From the NCBI GenBank assembly GCA_020431825.1, contig JAGQHN010000040.1, forward strand, positions 1 to 40,847: DNA of 40,847 bases, in the 5' to 3' direction. Shown here piece by piece: positions 1 to 8,900 of this stretch (its first letter is position 1; the number at the start of each line of letters is the position of its first letter). The stretch comes from Trueperaceae bacterium (GTDB lineage: Bacteria; Deinococcota; Deinococci; Deinococcales; Trueperaceae). The notes beneath the pieces were generated by a model that did no database searches, was not told the origin of the DNA, and saw only the letters and a list, made by a program, of their open reading frames with translations. The translations under genes and the position numbers were made by a program.

Positions 1-274
1 TCAGCTTTTTTAGGATTTCGACCTCAAGCACTTTTTCTCCTAGAACTTTCTTTAGCTGTTCATTTTCTGCTGCTAAAGCTTGATCTGGTGTTTTAACATT
101 CCCATGTTTAAAGGCTGATTTGCCATGCTCGAAAAATTGTGACTTCCATTTATGGATCAGGCTTTCTGCTACCCCATGTTGTCTTGATAGCTCAGCGATA
201 CTTTGTTGTTCTTTGAGTGCTGTCAAAACTATTGTCAGTTTCTGTTCTGCACTCCATACCTTTTTCTTGCCCAT
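1..274 (-). CDS. IS3-family transposase OrfA (partial, runs off the window)
   Basis: The minus frame from the ATG at 272-274 reads 91 codons without a stop to the window edge. It begins MGKKKVWSAEQKLTIVLTAL and continues with a helix-turn-helix segment (ELSRQHGVAESLIHKWK), then a leucine-zipper-like helix (AENEQLKKVLGEKVLEVEIL). This is the normal order of IS3 OrfA (transposase_8 / HTH_21), which binds the IS ends and joins with OrfB by -1 frameshifting. A GGAGG ribosome-binding site sits 6 nt before the ATG. The frame appears intact as far as it is visible; orfB and the DDE catalytic residues are outside the window, so activity cannot be judged. Confidence 0.8.
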   Translation of the reverse strand, partial: MGKKKVWSAEQKLTIVLTALKEQQSIAELSRQHGVAESLIHKWKSQFFEHGKSAFKHGNVKTPDQALAAENEQLKKVLGEKVLEVEILKKL

Positions 275-357
275 TTCTTGCCTCCAAATTCATGCTCTCA
301 ATTTACCCTCTGAATTTGGGCTATTCTGCTGGGGCATTACCCAGTAAGTTCGGTCCA
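1..357 (-). mobile_element. Edge of an IS3-family insertion sequence
   Basis: The window opens inside an IS3-family element read on the minus strand; its orfA start region is present and orfB would lie beyond base 1. A candidate outer end is at 357, where the minus strand reads TGGACCGAACTTACTGGG. IS3 ends usually start with TG, so this is a plausible left terminal repeat, but the other end is not in the window and the boundary cannot be proved. A short open frame continues just beyond the candidate end. Confidence 0.6.
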
Positions 358-465
358 AAATTAACCGAAACACTTGATTATTTCAAATTTCGTTATGGTC
401 AAACTTAGGATTTAGCTGAACTGCAACGGCACTTATCTAAGTTTAAAGATCTTTTAGTAGGCTAG
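358..465 (+). pseudogene. Possible decayed coding remnant next to the IS
   Basis: Just outside the candidate IS end, the plus frame reads KLTETLDYFKFRYGQT, then a TAG at 406-408, then DLAELQRHLSKFKDLLVG, then a second TAG at 463-465. The peptide-like composition on both sides of the first stop suggests an interrupted gene end, perhaps a C-terminus cut by the IS. I do not recognise the family. It could be chance. Confidence 0.2.
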
Positions 466-512
466 CCTTATGGAACCCCACTTGGCGTATTATTTTTATT
501 ACTATCGCCATT

Positions 513-1028
513 TTAGGTTCTGAGCAACAATTGAAGAAATTGACTCTGGAAAAACATGACGGTTATCCCAAAGACGATATGGCTGATGAGTTGTGAGATC
601 ACCAATATTAAACGTTTTCGATAGTGTTCTAATGGATGATGTTCGATAAATACAATGGTGGCAATAAGTCCAACAATGATTCCATGCCCCAAACCTAAGG
701 CAAAACCAAAAAGTAAAAAGGCGCTATTCATCTCAATACCGATTCCAGGTAGCGTTAAGCTAGGTAAGGTGAGCTGGTCAAGGTTATTCAAGGTTATAAG
801 CGCTAACAAACCATAAAGCAAGGAGAAAACTACGCCAATCAGAGCATAAAAGATTAGCCCCAGGAAACGTGACCTGGCATCAATCTCCTTAGTGAAATAA
901 GAACCAATTGCTCCTAAAACATCGTAATAAGCACCTCGCCAGAGAAGCGGTAAATAAAGAAAGAACAGCATTACTGATGTAGCAATCAAACCTGCAGCTA
1001 TTGATGAGAGAAGTAGTGCCATAAACAT
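513..1028 (-). CDS. Small polytopic membrane protein, family uncertain
   Basis: The 171-residue product is very hydrophobic, with four likely membrane segments at about residues 3-27, 55-80, 102-128 and 140-160. Conserved-looking histidines occur in GLGHGIIVGLIA and in EHHPLEHYRKR at the third loop, and the segment DVLGAIGSYFTKE follows the first helix. That arrangement is reminiscent of DUF6789-type membrane proteins, but the match is from memory and weak. A strong AGGAGG lies 4 nt before the ATG at 1028 and 10 nt before a second in-frame ATG at 1022; either may be used. It stands alone, beside the IS remnant, and contains no CTCGAG sites, unlike most genes here. Confidence 0.7.
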   Translation of the reverse strand: MFMALLLSSIAAGLIATSVMLFFLYLPLLWRGAYYDVLGAIGSYFTKEIDARSRFLGLIFYALIGVVFSLLYGLLALITLNNLDQLTLPSLTLPGIGIEMNSAFLLFGFALGLGHGIIVGLIATIVFIEHHPLEHYRKRLILVISQLISHIVFGITVMFFQSQFLQLLLRT

Positions 1029-1632
1029 AGTCCCTCCTTTTTAGACCATCTATTGGGCTTTCACCCTTTTGAAACCTACTTGGTTAATTCTCGAGAGAGT
1101 ACAAGAAAATTGGCTTGCCTTTAATCAATGAGTAAGAATCTTTAGCTAATCTTTTAGAACTAGGGAATTTCTACCTGAACTCGTTTTTCTTATCCAATTG
1201 TTTAATACTGTTTCAAGTCTTAACTTAGCACAACTTAAAAACTTTAGCTAATTTCACACACTCCCGGATTTTACGGTCCTATGCTCTCCTTTCATTCAAT
1301 AGCAGTACCTGGCTCGAGTAAAAACTTCCAGCAATTCGAATAATCTCTACTTACAGCTATGCGTGAATTAACTTAGTGGATGCTTAAAGGGTTATCAATG
1401 CTATTGAAACAAGTAATCAGTTCAAGGCAATGGAGCAAACGCAAGGTACTTTTGACCCAGCTGAACTTAATCCCCTATTTCAAAACACAAAAGCACTGGT
1501 AGCCGCGCGTTTTCGCAGACATAACTTATCCTAGGAATCGGTACTTCCCTATACTTTAAATTTTACCATTCCAAGTTAGTTTGACGAAACCGTCTTAGCT
1601 TGCTTGAATAATCAGCTTTCTAAAAGCGGAAC
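1029..1632. other. 604-bp stretch without a convincing gene
   Basis: The sequence is AT-rich with frequent stops in all frames. Two CTCGAG sites occur (1090, 1313). The plus frame 1391-1534 is open for 47 codons (INAIETSNQFKAMEQTQGTF near its start, RFRRHNLS at its end) but has no good start or ribosome-binding site; it may be a gene remnant. The upstream region of the membrane gene ending at 1028 lies here. I see no RNA gene. Confidence 0.4.
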
Positions 1633-2019
1633 TTACTTCAAACTGATTACCGCAAAAATAAGAGAAGCTGTCAGGAGCAGAGCAGGAAGGCTTATAGCCC
1701 AGACTGATACCCATGGCATTTGTTCCTCTTCTTGGGGTTCAGCTAACAGTCCTCTGGTAATGAGCCCCATTGCAATTCTTCTCATCAGCCATGCTTGTGC
1801 TAAACCATAGGCGACATTAAGCGAAGGTGGAATAGGCAGGCTGATAACAAAAGCCAGGATAAGCAGTGAGCAAAGCAAAATGCCAATACTGACTCGCTTT
1901 TCTCCTCGTCTAAATAATTGATAGCTAAGTAAGCCTCCTCCTGCTAAGACACCACCAATAAAAGTTGCTGCGGTCACTTGTTTGAGGCTAGCTGTTTTGA
2001 ATACCTGTGTTTGTAACAT
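1633..2019 (-). CDS. Small membrane protein of unknown function
   Basis: The 128-residue product has three predicted membrane segments: about residues 18-36 (TFIGGVLAGGGLLSYQLF), 45-65 (IGILLCSLLILAFVISLPI) and the C-terminal helix (ISLPALLLTASLIFAVISL). The GGVLAGGGLLSYQLFRRGE stretch resembles a widespread uncharacterised family in which a GGPLAGG-type helix is followed by a positively charged turn. The frame is open upstream to 2073, but the ATG at 2017-2019 is preferred because an AAAGAAAGGG sequence precedes it. It has no CTCGAG site. Function is not inferable from the sequence. Confidence 0.65.
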   Translation of the reverse strand: MLQTQVFKTASLKQVTAATFIGGVLAGGGLLSYQLFRRGEKRVSIGILLCSLLILAFVISLPIPPSLNVAYGLAQAWLMRRIAMGLITRGLLAEPQEEEQMPWVSVWAISLPALLLTASLIFAVISLK

Positions 2020-2148
2020 GGTTTTACCCTTTCTTTTCAAAGCCTTTGGTGTGTTTGGCTTCTGGTAAAACAAAGGTAGCGGATGCCCCCTTAAATCAAA
2101 CTTAATAGGTGGCGAATTAAGCAGGAATTAATAGCCGATTCTCTAAGC

Positions 2149-2154
2149 TAAAGT
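2149..2154 (+). promoter_or_regulatory. Candidate -10 box TAAAGT
   Basis: TAAAGT is followed about 25 nt later by the ATG at 2180, leaving a very short leader that contains AAAAGGAGC. No good -35 is visible. Confidence 0.4.
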
Positions 2155-2179
2155 CATGCAACAGGAAAAGGAGCAAACC

Positions 2180-2881
2180 ATGAAAGCCCTAAGAAACACT
2201 GTTATTAGCCTTAGTATCCTGGTCATCGGATTATTCTCAATAGCCTCAGCCCAGTGGGGTATGGACCCCTGGAACATGACTATGAATCAGTACAACCAGC
2301 AAATGGATATGTATGTGCAGCAACAAATGCAAATGGCACAGCAACAAGCCGATCAGGCTTATGCAAATGTAGGACAGTTCTTTATTGACTATTATCGTCA
2401 GAATACAGGCGACTACAACACGCCTGATGCCCAGGCTTTACAACTTGGAGATCAGCTTTATTGCCAGCATAATCCTGCCCAGTGTCAGCAAAATATCCAG
2501 AATGCTCAGACCTGGTCAGACATAAGTGCTGCTGGTCATCAGCAAAATATGAATAACATTGCGGGCTGGGGCCAAACCATGAACCAGATTGGACAGATGA
2601 ACGGCCAGATCTTAGATATGAGCCACAAAGGCTATATGGACAGAAGTCAAATGCAGTATCAGGGTCAGCAAAAATATGTTCAGGAAGGTATTTTTGGTAC
2701 GACTACCTTTGTAGACCCAAACGGCAACATCTCTTACAGTGGTTTACCTGTTAACGCCTATGACGGCATGGTTGTACAAACTGCCTATGGTCAAAATGCC
2801 ATGTTTGATCAAGCTTCTCAGAGCTGGTATCTCCTTGATGTTTATGGCTATCCTGTTCAGCAGCTTCAGTACGGCTTTTAG
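2180..2881 (+). CDS. Secreted Gln/Met/Asn-rich protein of unknown function
   Basis: The 233-residue product starts with a signal peptide (MKALRNTVISLSILVIGLFS, with likely cleavage after IASA). The mature part begins with an extreme Gln/Met-rich segment (NQYNQQMDMYVQQQMQMAQQ) and continues with repeated Gln/Asn-rich stretches, a Cys pair (LYCQHNPAQCQQ) and a Tyr/Gly/Gln-rich C-terminus. Low-complexity exported proteins of this sort may be surface-layer or spore/biofilm-like structural components or metal binders, but that is speculation. The start at 2180 is chosen over 2156 because AAAAGGAGC precedes it by 6 nt and it gives a clean signal peptide. No CTCGAG occurs in the gene. Confidence 0.75.
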   Translation: MKALRNTVISLSILVIGLFSIASAQWGMDPWNMTMNQYNQQMDMYVQQQMQMAQQQADQAYANVGQFFIDYYRQNTGDYNTPDAQALQLGDQLYCQHNPAQCQQNIQNAQTWSDISAAGHQQNMNNIAGWGQTMNQIGQMNGQILDMSHKGYMDRSQMQYQGQQKYVQEGIFGTTTFVDPNGNISYSGLPVNAYDGMVVQTAYGQNAMFDQASQSWYLLDVYGYPVQQLQYGF

Positions 2882-2943
2882 TCACCTGGCGCAGAGGCGG
2901 TTATCAAACTGCTTCTGCATTTCTTTTATCTAAGGAGTTGTTT

Positions 2944-3891
2944 ATGAATAGGAAAGGTCAAATGAAAGGACTTATCCAGCGACAATTTAAGCTTTTATTC
3001 TTGCTAATGAGTCTGATACTGGTTTTGGGATTTCTGGGGGCTTGCAACTCGAGCCCAACCTCAGCCCCTCCTGAAAATCCAGCGGAAACCCCAAACGAGA
3101 CACCCAGTGAAAACCCTGGGGAAACACCGAGTGAAACCCCCAACCCAAGTCCGGAAAGCCCGCCCCCTTCTTCATCGCCTTTTGCCAACGCCAGTTCGCT
3201 TACCTCCTGTACAAATACCAGAGGCGCGGAAGCCCTTTACTGGGACTTTATGGTAGGGGTTATACGGGTTGATTATCCTGAAACGGTTCGTCTTATTCCC
3301 TATGCGCCTGGCATTCCTTTTATCCACCCGGTTCAGCCGCTTTACAACTTTATTTATCCAGCAGGCTGGCAGGCGGATACGCTCACCGATGCGTCCAGCC
3401 AGTTAACCGGCGTCAATGTTATAAGGCAAGATGGACAGGCTGTCTGGCGCCGTTTGAATTTAACGGTTTCTGGTACGGTAACACCCCAGCAGGTCATTGA
3501 TAATGAGCTTAGTCAAATGCGCTCACGCTTGTCAGGCACCGAATCTGTTGAAGTGGTTTGTTTCCTCGAGTCCCAGGATAAACTGGCGGCTGCCCTCCTG
3601 GTGCGCACGGGTGCTTACACAGCCAATATCACGGCTCAGGTTTTTCCCAGTTCCTTTTTAGGCAATCCGGTTTCAACGATTTTTATTCAGCGAGCTTTTT
3701 CACCAACGGCACAGTACGAAACCGAAGTGGTGAATACCTTTTTCCCGCTATCAGGTCAGATGAATCTGGGTGGGGGCTCGAGTGACCCAGAGTGCAGTGA
3801 CGGCATAGACAATGATGGTGACGGACAAACCGATTATCCAGATGATAAAGGCTGCACTTCAAAAGAAGATACCAGCGAAAGTGGTGGCTAA
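2944..3891 (+). CDS. Pro-rich lipoprotein with a Ca-binding-like C-terminal tail
   Basis: The 315-residue product has a lipoprotein signal (LILVLGFLGAC, with Cys about residue 34). A low-complexity linker follows, built from a degenerate (N/S)ETPSE-type repeat rich in Pro, Glu and Ser (about residues 40-78). The central globular part (about 80-275) has no family I recognise. The C-terminus reads ECSDGIDNDGDGQTDYPDDK, then GC, a motif found at the ends of exported proteins of myxobacteria and other phyla with Ca-binding-loop spacing (DxDxDG). ATG 2944 has AAGGAG 6 nt upstream; the TTG at 2938 lies too close to it. The protein is probably anchored in the outer or cytoplasmic membrane facing out. 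Confidence 0.8.
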   Translation: MNRKGQMKGLIQRQFKLLFLLMSLILVLGFLGACNSSPTSAPPENPAETPNETPSENPGETPSETPNPSPESPPPSSSPFANASSLTSCTNTRGAEALYWDFMVGVIRVDYPETVRLIPYAPGIPFIHPVQPLYNFIYPAGWQADTLTDASSQLTGVNVIRQDGQAVWRRLNLTVSGTVTPQQVIDNELSQMRSRLSGTESVEVVCFLESQDKLAAALLVRTGAYTANITAQVFPSSFLGNPVSTIFIQRAFSPTAQYETEVVNTFFPLSGQMNLGGGSSDPECSDGIDNDGDGQTDYPDDKGCTSKEDTSESGG

Positions 3892-3935
3892 CATTTTGAT
3901 CTAACAATTACCTTAAATTTTCATTTCCACAAATG

Positions 3936-3967
3936 CGCTCTGTCCAGGTTCGGGCAGGGCGTTTTTT
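3936..3967 (+). terminator. Rho-independent terminator
   Basis: A 10-bp stem with G:U pairs (CGCTCTGTCC / GGGCAGGGCG, loop 3946-3951) is followed by six T. It closes the lipoprotein gene ending at 3891. Confidence 0.8.
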
Positions 3968-3979
3968 CACTGGAGCCAG

Positions 3980-4027
3980 GACTTAATTTTGACTTAATTT
4001 CTGATCATTTAAGTGAGACTTAAGCAC
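3980..4027 (+). promoter_or_regulatory. Direct repeats with 11-bp period, possible response-regulator box
   Basis: GACTTAATTTT (3980-3990) is directly followed by GACTTAATTTC (3991-4001). A third direct copy GACTTAAGC begins at 4017, and an inverted copy (ATTTAAGTG) lies at about 4007-4015. OmpR/PhoB-type regulators bind 11-bp-period direct repeats, so this may control the secreted protein at 4084. Confidence 0.35.
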
Positions 4028-4083
4028 CTCTTTTTTACAGTAAAAGCATCAAGCAAGAAAGCTTGAATTTTTGGAGGCAAAAA

Positions 4084-5286
4084 ATGAAAAAGCTGGTTTA
4101 CCTTATCTCAATTCTCGTAAACTTCGGTCTGGTTTTAGCCCAAAGCAGTGTTACGCAAGGTGAAGGTCCTGCCCTGAATGTCAATAATTTAAGCTCTATT
4201 TATCAGGAAACATTTGAAGGTGATCCTGAAACGATGATGCAAGGCGCCTTGACGTTTGGGCAAGACGGTAGCTGGACAGGCAGTTTAAACAACGGTGCGT
4301 ATCTCATGGAAAATCAAAATGACGCCACAGCCGTTCGCTATTTCTACCTGGGTACCTCCGAGGGAAATGCAGCGTCAGTAGAAGTAGCGGCTCAGTACGG
4401 CAGTTTTTCAGGTGCGGGTCTGATTTACCGCTTTGACGTAACGACAGGCAACTATTTTGCTTTTATCCTTAGTGGGCCAAATAGCTATGCTTTGCTAAAG
4501 CGTAACGGTGATGGCTTAGCGCTCATGATAGAAGGCAGCTCTGCTGCGATTGGGCAAGGCGCCAACCGCTTAAGCATCGTTGATGATGCGGGTGAAATGA
4601 AGCTCTATATTAATGAAACTTTTGTGGCTTCGGTTAGTGATAATGAGGTTGTTGGAAATAGAGCCGGGCTGATAGCTGTGGGAAGTGGCTTATTTCAACT
4701 GGATAACTTTAGCATTTACAACTACACCCAAACACAAAATACTGCTCCAGAAAATCCTCTGGCTCCTAAATCAAGCAAGGTAGAGACCACGGTAGCAACA
4801 AATCAAACAACGACTGCCTGGACAACCCAGGCACCACAACAAGCTATGGTTCTCTATTATGAATCGACCTATAAAAGTGATTCGGAAACCACCATTGAAA
4901 ACCTCGAGTTCAGCATTACCCCACAAGCTAACGGTCTCTGGGAAGTCGTTAGAAAAGCCGGAGACGGAAGTACCGAAACCTATTATGCCAATGCCGAAGG
5001 ACAGCTTTTTGAAAATGGTCAAGCCCTGGATAAAAGCTTATTTTATTACAGTGCTGCTCTATGGAACTTCGGTGAAAGCTTCTTTAGCCAGGATATGTTC
5101 TCACTCGAGGAAAGCGAAGACGCCTGGTTTTATAGCCTGAACCAGGAAGACCTGCAACTGCGCAGCCTTTACGACAAAGTAAATGGCATTTTACTCGAGG
5201 AGCAGTTTTGCAATACCGAGTTTTGCGAAACAACTCGTTTGTTAGGTATGGAAGAAATAGATACCTCCCTAGCTTCTCGTTTTTAA
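4084..5286 (+). CDS. Secreted protein with concanavalin-like jelly-roll domain
   Basis: The 400-residue product has a signal peptide (MKKLVYLISILVNFGLVLA, then QSS). Residues about 35-220 look like a concanavalin/LamG- or DUF1080-like beta-sandwich: ETFEG at the start, GAGLIYRFDVTTGNYFAFIL in the middle, a LYINETFVASV strand, and closing LFQLDNFSIYNY. Such domains bind or lie beside polysaccharide. A Thr/Gln-rich linker (about 225-255) precedes a second globular domain (about 260-400) with a Cys pair near the end (EQFCNTEFCETT); I do not recognise it. The start at 4084 has GGAGG 7 nt upstream; the TTG at 4063 would spoil the signal peptide. Confidence 0.75.
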   Translation: MKKLVYLISILVNFGLVLAQSSVTQGEGPALNVNNLSSIYQETFEGDPETMMQGALTFGQDGSWTGSLNNGAYLMENQNDATAVRYFYLGTSEGNAASVEVAAQYGSFSGAGLIYRFDVTTGNYFAFILSGPNSYALLKRNGDGLALMIEGSSAAIGQGANRLSIVDDAGEMKLYINETFVASVSDNEVVGNRAGLIAVGSGLFQLDNFSIYNYTQTQNTAPENPLAPKSSKVETTVATNQTTTAWTTQAPQQAMVLYYESTYKSDSETTIENLEFSITPQANGLWEVVRKAGDGSTETYYANAEGQLFENGQALDKSLFYYSAALWNFGESFFSQDMFSLEESEDAWFYSLNQEDLQLRSLYDKVNGILLEEQFCNTEFCETTRLLGMEEIDTSLASRF

Positions 5287-5307
5287 TAGCTCACCCTATT
5301 TTCTTAA

Positions 5308-5337
5308 CCATCCTCTTTTTAAGAAGGATGGTTTTTT
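5308..5337 (+). terminator. Rho-independent terminator
   Basis: CCATCCT / AGGATGG stem (5308-5314 with 5325-5331) followed by a TTTTTT run. It ends transcription of the gene closing at 5286. Confidence 0.85.
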
Positions 5338-5393
5338 CTTGCCTTGCTACACAAATTTGACCCAAGAAACATGGATTTGCCAAAAAGGAACGC

Positions 5394-5399
5394 TAAACT
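5394..5399 (+). promoter_or_regulatory. -10 box TAAACT of a leaderless promoter
   Basis: TAAACT ends exactly 6 nt before the ATG at 5406 (spacer tggttt), so the transcript would begin at or next to the start codon. The same geometry recurs across the window. Confidence 0.6.
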
Positions 5400-5405
5400 T
5401 GGTTT

Positions 5406-5816
5406 ATGGCTGAAAAGTGGCGCAAAGATGTGCTCAAATCTATACCGCAAGCGCTTAACTATCAGGTGGCAAATCCAGTCATGGTTCAGGCAGAGATAAA
5501 CCCCATAGCCACAGAAGAGCTTGACCCAGCGACCTTTCCTAAGCGAGGTGCTGGTTTAGATGAGCTTGTAAAGTTTGCTTATACCTTTGATGGCTATGCT
5601 CATTTTGGTATGGAAGCCTGTGCAGAACTTGCCAACAGTGCTCTAAGTGCCTACTATCACAACGAGGTTTTGCCCGACGATATTACTGACTTAAGAGCCT
5701 GTATGTTCTTTGAGGCAAGGCGCTGGACGCTTTACCAGACCATGCCTGATACCAGGGCGACCATCTATATTTTTGCCCTGATTGATAAAATAAAAATGCT
5801 TTTAGATACAGCTTAA
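5406..5816 (+). CDS. 136-aa protein of unknown function
   Basis: The product has no signal peptide or membrane segment and a mixed alpha-helical composition. It carries a conserved-looking centre (FPKRGAGLDELVKFAYTFDG) followed by EACAELANSALSAYY and a helical C-terminus (IYIFALIDKIKMLLDT). I do not recognise a family. The ATG at 5406 lacks a ribosome-binding site but fits the leaderless promoter pattern (TAAACT, 6 nt). It sits alone between the secreted jelly-roll protein and the large repeat lipoprotein, both preceded by Shine-Dalgarno sites, so it is probably a separate unit. Confidence 0.7.
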   Translation: MAEKWRKDVLKSIPQALNYQVANPVMVQAEINPIATEELDPATFPKRGAGLDELVKFAYTFDGYAHFGMEACAELANSALSAYYHNEVLPDDITDLRACMFFEARRWTLYQTMPDTRATIYIFALIDKIKMLLDTA

Positions 5817-5995
5817 TAATTCAAGTTTTGGGTCATATAAAGAGGAATCAAAAATCCAAATTTATGCTTTCCTACAGTGAGCTAAATGGCTGCATGAAAG
5901 CACTACAAATCATGGATTAATAAAGTTAAAAATGTTACGTGGGCGGCCTTGAATCCCGATAAAATACAGACGACATTGTGTCTAAGGAGATGGTT

Positions 5996-8900
5996 ATGAA
6001 TAACCTCCGTGTCTTTAAGCTTTTTGTGCTTTGTCTGCTTCTGACTAGCTTTGTTGCCTGCTCAAAACCCTCTACCACTACCAATAATCCTATTGACCAA
6101 GAGCCTCCTACTATAAATCTAAGAGAAAATACTGATACAACTTTCTACAATAAGAGTGCTTTACTAAGCTTTGAAGTCAAAGACACCAGCAGTTTACAGA
6201 AGCTGAGCTTTCAGCTAAATAGCGCTGCTTGGCGAGACATTTTGCCTCTTCTCAAAAATGAACTTCTTGAATTACAACTCGAGGGGCTTCTTGAAGGCAA
6301 AAACCGACTCTCTATTCTAGCTATTGATGAACAAAATAATGAAAAGCAGTATGACTTTGAGCTTAGCTATATTTTAGATGCCTTAGCCCCAACACTTACC
6401 GTTGTTGGTCCAAATGAGCGGGTGACTAATGCGCGACAATACACTTTGAAAGGTGTGTTAAAAGACGATCATAGCGTCAAAAGTCTGAGCTACCAACTTA
6501 ATGAAAATGAACGGATTGACATTAGCGATAAGTTGACTGAAACAGGATTTATCTTACCGCTTGAGCTTGAAGAAGGAGAAAACTATCTGAATCTGGTCGG
6601 ATTTGACAAGGCCGAAAACCGTATTGCCAAAAATCTGTTGATCATTTTAGATTCAACGCTAAGCGATACGATTCCTCCCATACTTCTTATTAATGAACCT
6701 GATCGAACCGTTACGAAGAGTTCGGTGGAAGTGATGGGTCAAGTAACAGATAATCTTAATGTAAACCAACTTGCCTATACGCTTAATGACGGAAAATTTA
6801 ACGACATAACGCATACCATTGATGGAGCTAACTATAGGTTTTGGGTTGAAGGACTTGTAGAAGGTGACAATACGATTACCCTTAGAGCCAGTGATGTTTC
6901 AGGAAATATCGTAAAAGGTAAGATTAATGTCACCTACATTTCTACTGGAGATAAGGAAGCTCCTATCTTAGCTATTACCAATGGTGAAAAGCGAACAGTT
7001 AGCTCGAGTACGGCTACTATCACTGGGACAGTGACCGATAATCTGGGTGTTAAGGCCTTTTCTTACCGTCTTAATGGTGGAAATGAAGAAAATATTTTTA
7101 CGCAATTAGCTGGGACCTTTTTTAGTCTCGAGATCAGCAATTTAAAAGAAGGCGAAAATCTTATCGTGCTTTTAGCCTCTGATGAAGCAGGGAATCAAAC
7201 TGAAAAAACGGTTACCATAAACTTTACTAAAGAGCTTCCTGCATTTCCCAATGTTGAAGGAGTTTGGGGTGGTCAAAGTAGTGTACCGGTTTGCCCCAAC
7301 GACAGCGCTACTGCTGTGAGTTTTAGTTTTGACCGTGTAGGAACGGATGGTACGGTTAATGGCACCGGTCAAATAGCAAATAGTTATGGTGAGTATATCT
7401 CTACGGCAAACTTTAAAGGACAGATAACTCGATCTGGAATTTTGACTGGTAGCTTCAATTTCACTGGAGATAATGTTAATGGGGCGGCAAGTGTTAATTT
7501 AAGTTACTCAGGCTCGAGCCTCAAAGGTCAGCTTTCGTTTACGGCTACTGCCAAGTGTGATCAAAGCACAACAGGGTCTAAAGTCGTTAATGTTGACTTG
7601 AAAAAAGATGTGCTTGTACCTGTTCCCAGTGATGACGCTTTTGAACCCAATGATGATAAAGCGTCAGCAAAAGCTATAGAAATTGGCAAGACTTATGACC
7701 TGATAAAGCTAAGTCTTGACCAAGATTGGTTCAAGTTTAACTTGACCGAAGCAGTTCTGGTTTCTATAGAAGTTGATACCGACAAGGTGCTTTACACACT
7801 CGAGGGCAATAAGACCTATGGTTACCCTATGAAACAAAAATCTATACTTATGGCTTTGCAAAAAGGTACTCACTATATTCACGTTACCAGTCATTCCTAT
7901 AGCCCAGAGAAGTACAGCCTGAAAATTGTGACTAGTCCCTTGCCCGATAAGGCAAATGAACCTAATAACACAAAAGCAACCGCAACGCCTTTGACCTTGG
8001 GAACCACTCAAACTGCTTACCTATACCCCGAAGATAAAGATTGGTATACCTTTAGTCTTACTGAGGCAATGATTTTTGACTATACCTTTAAGCAAATAAA
8101 TCCATCCCAACCTTACCTCAGCCAATTTTTTGCTTTATATAATGAATCAGAAGAAGTTTCTTTTGGTTATCTAATACCTGGCAGGTACTATTTAGAGATT
8201 TTCGGTGAGGAATATACTTATTCACTATCGACCCAAGTCACTCCTCCAACGGATAGTGCCTATGAACCTAACGAAACATTTGAAACTGCAAGAGAAATAA
8301 AAACAGACACTGCCCACAATTTTTATCTTGGAAATGGTGATCATGACTGGTTTAAGTTTAATTTGACTTCAGATAGTAATGTAAATATTCTTCAATCTGG
8401 AAGTCTTGTTGAATATCAGCTTTATGATGCTGATAAAACGCAATTATTTTCTAGCTACTATAGCTCTTATCAAACCTACTTACCCTCGGGCATTTATTAC
8501 CTTTATGTGCTAGAGCAATCAGACACGGACTACACGATTAACATAAAGACCCGAGACGTGTCTGATGCCTATGAACCAAATAATAGTCAAGACAGTGCCC
8601 ATGCTATTAGCAGTGATTTTTCTGGTAGTTTCCTGGTTTTCCCTGATGATACTGACTGGTTCAAATTTAGTATAGGTGATACCTTCTTTTTAGACGTTGC
8701 GCTCAAGGCCAAGGGTGCATATGTTAATGTTCGTCTGCTAAATAGTAAAGGAACACAGCTCGAGGCTCCTGTGCTTGAATCAAGTAAAAAGTATTTACTG
8801 GAACCAGATACCTACTATTTACAATTTATGGACACGCAACTCGAGGTTCCGGTAACTATGACCTTAACCCCCAATCCTTTACCCGATGCCAGCTTCGAGC

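Noticed and set aside
1391..1534. Open plus frame of 47 codons as a gene
   Set aside because: There is no start codon with a ribosome-binding site and no recognisable family; kept only as a note in the gap entry.
2958..3188. Gly/Val/Ser-rich minus-strand ORF opposite the Pro-rich linker
   Set aside because: It is the antisense image of the ETPSE-type repeat in the lipoprotein.
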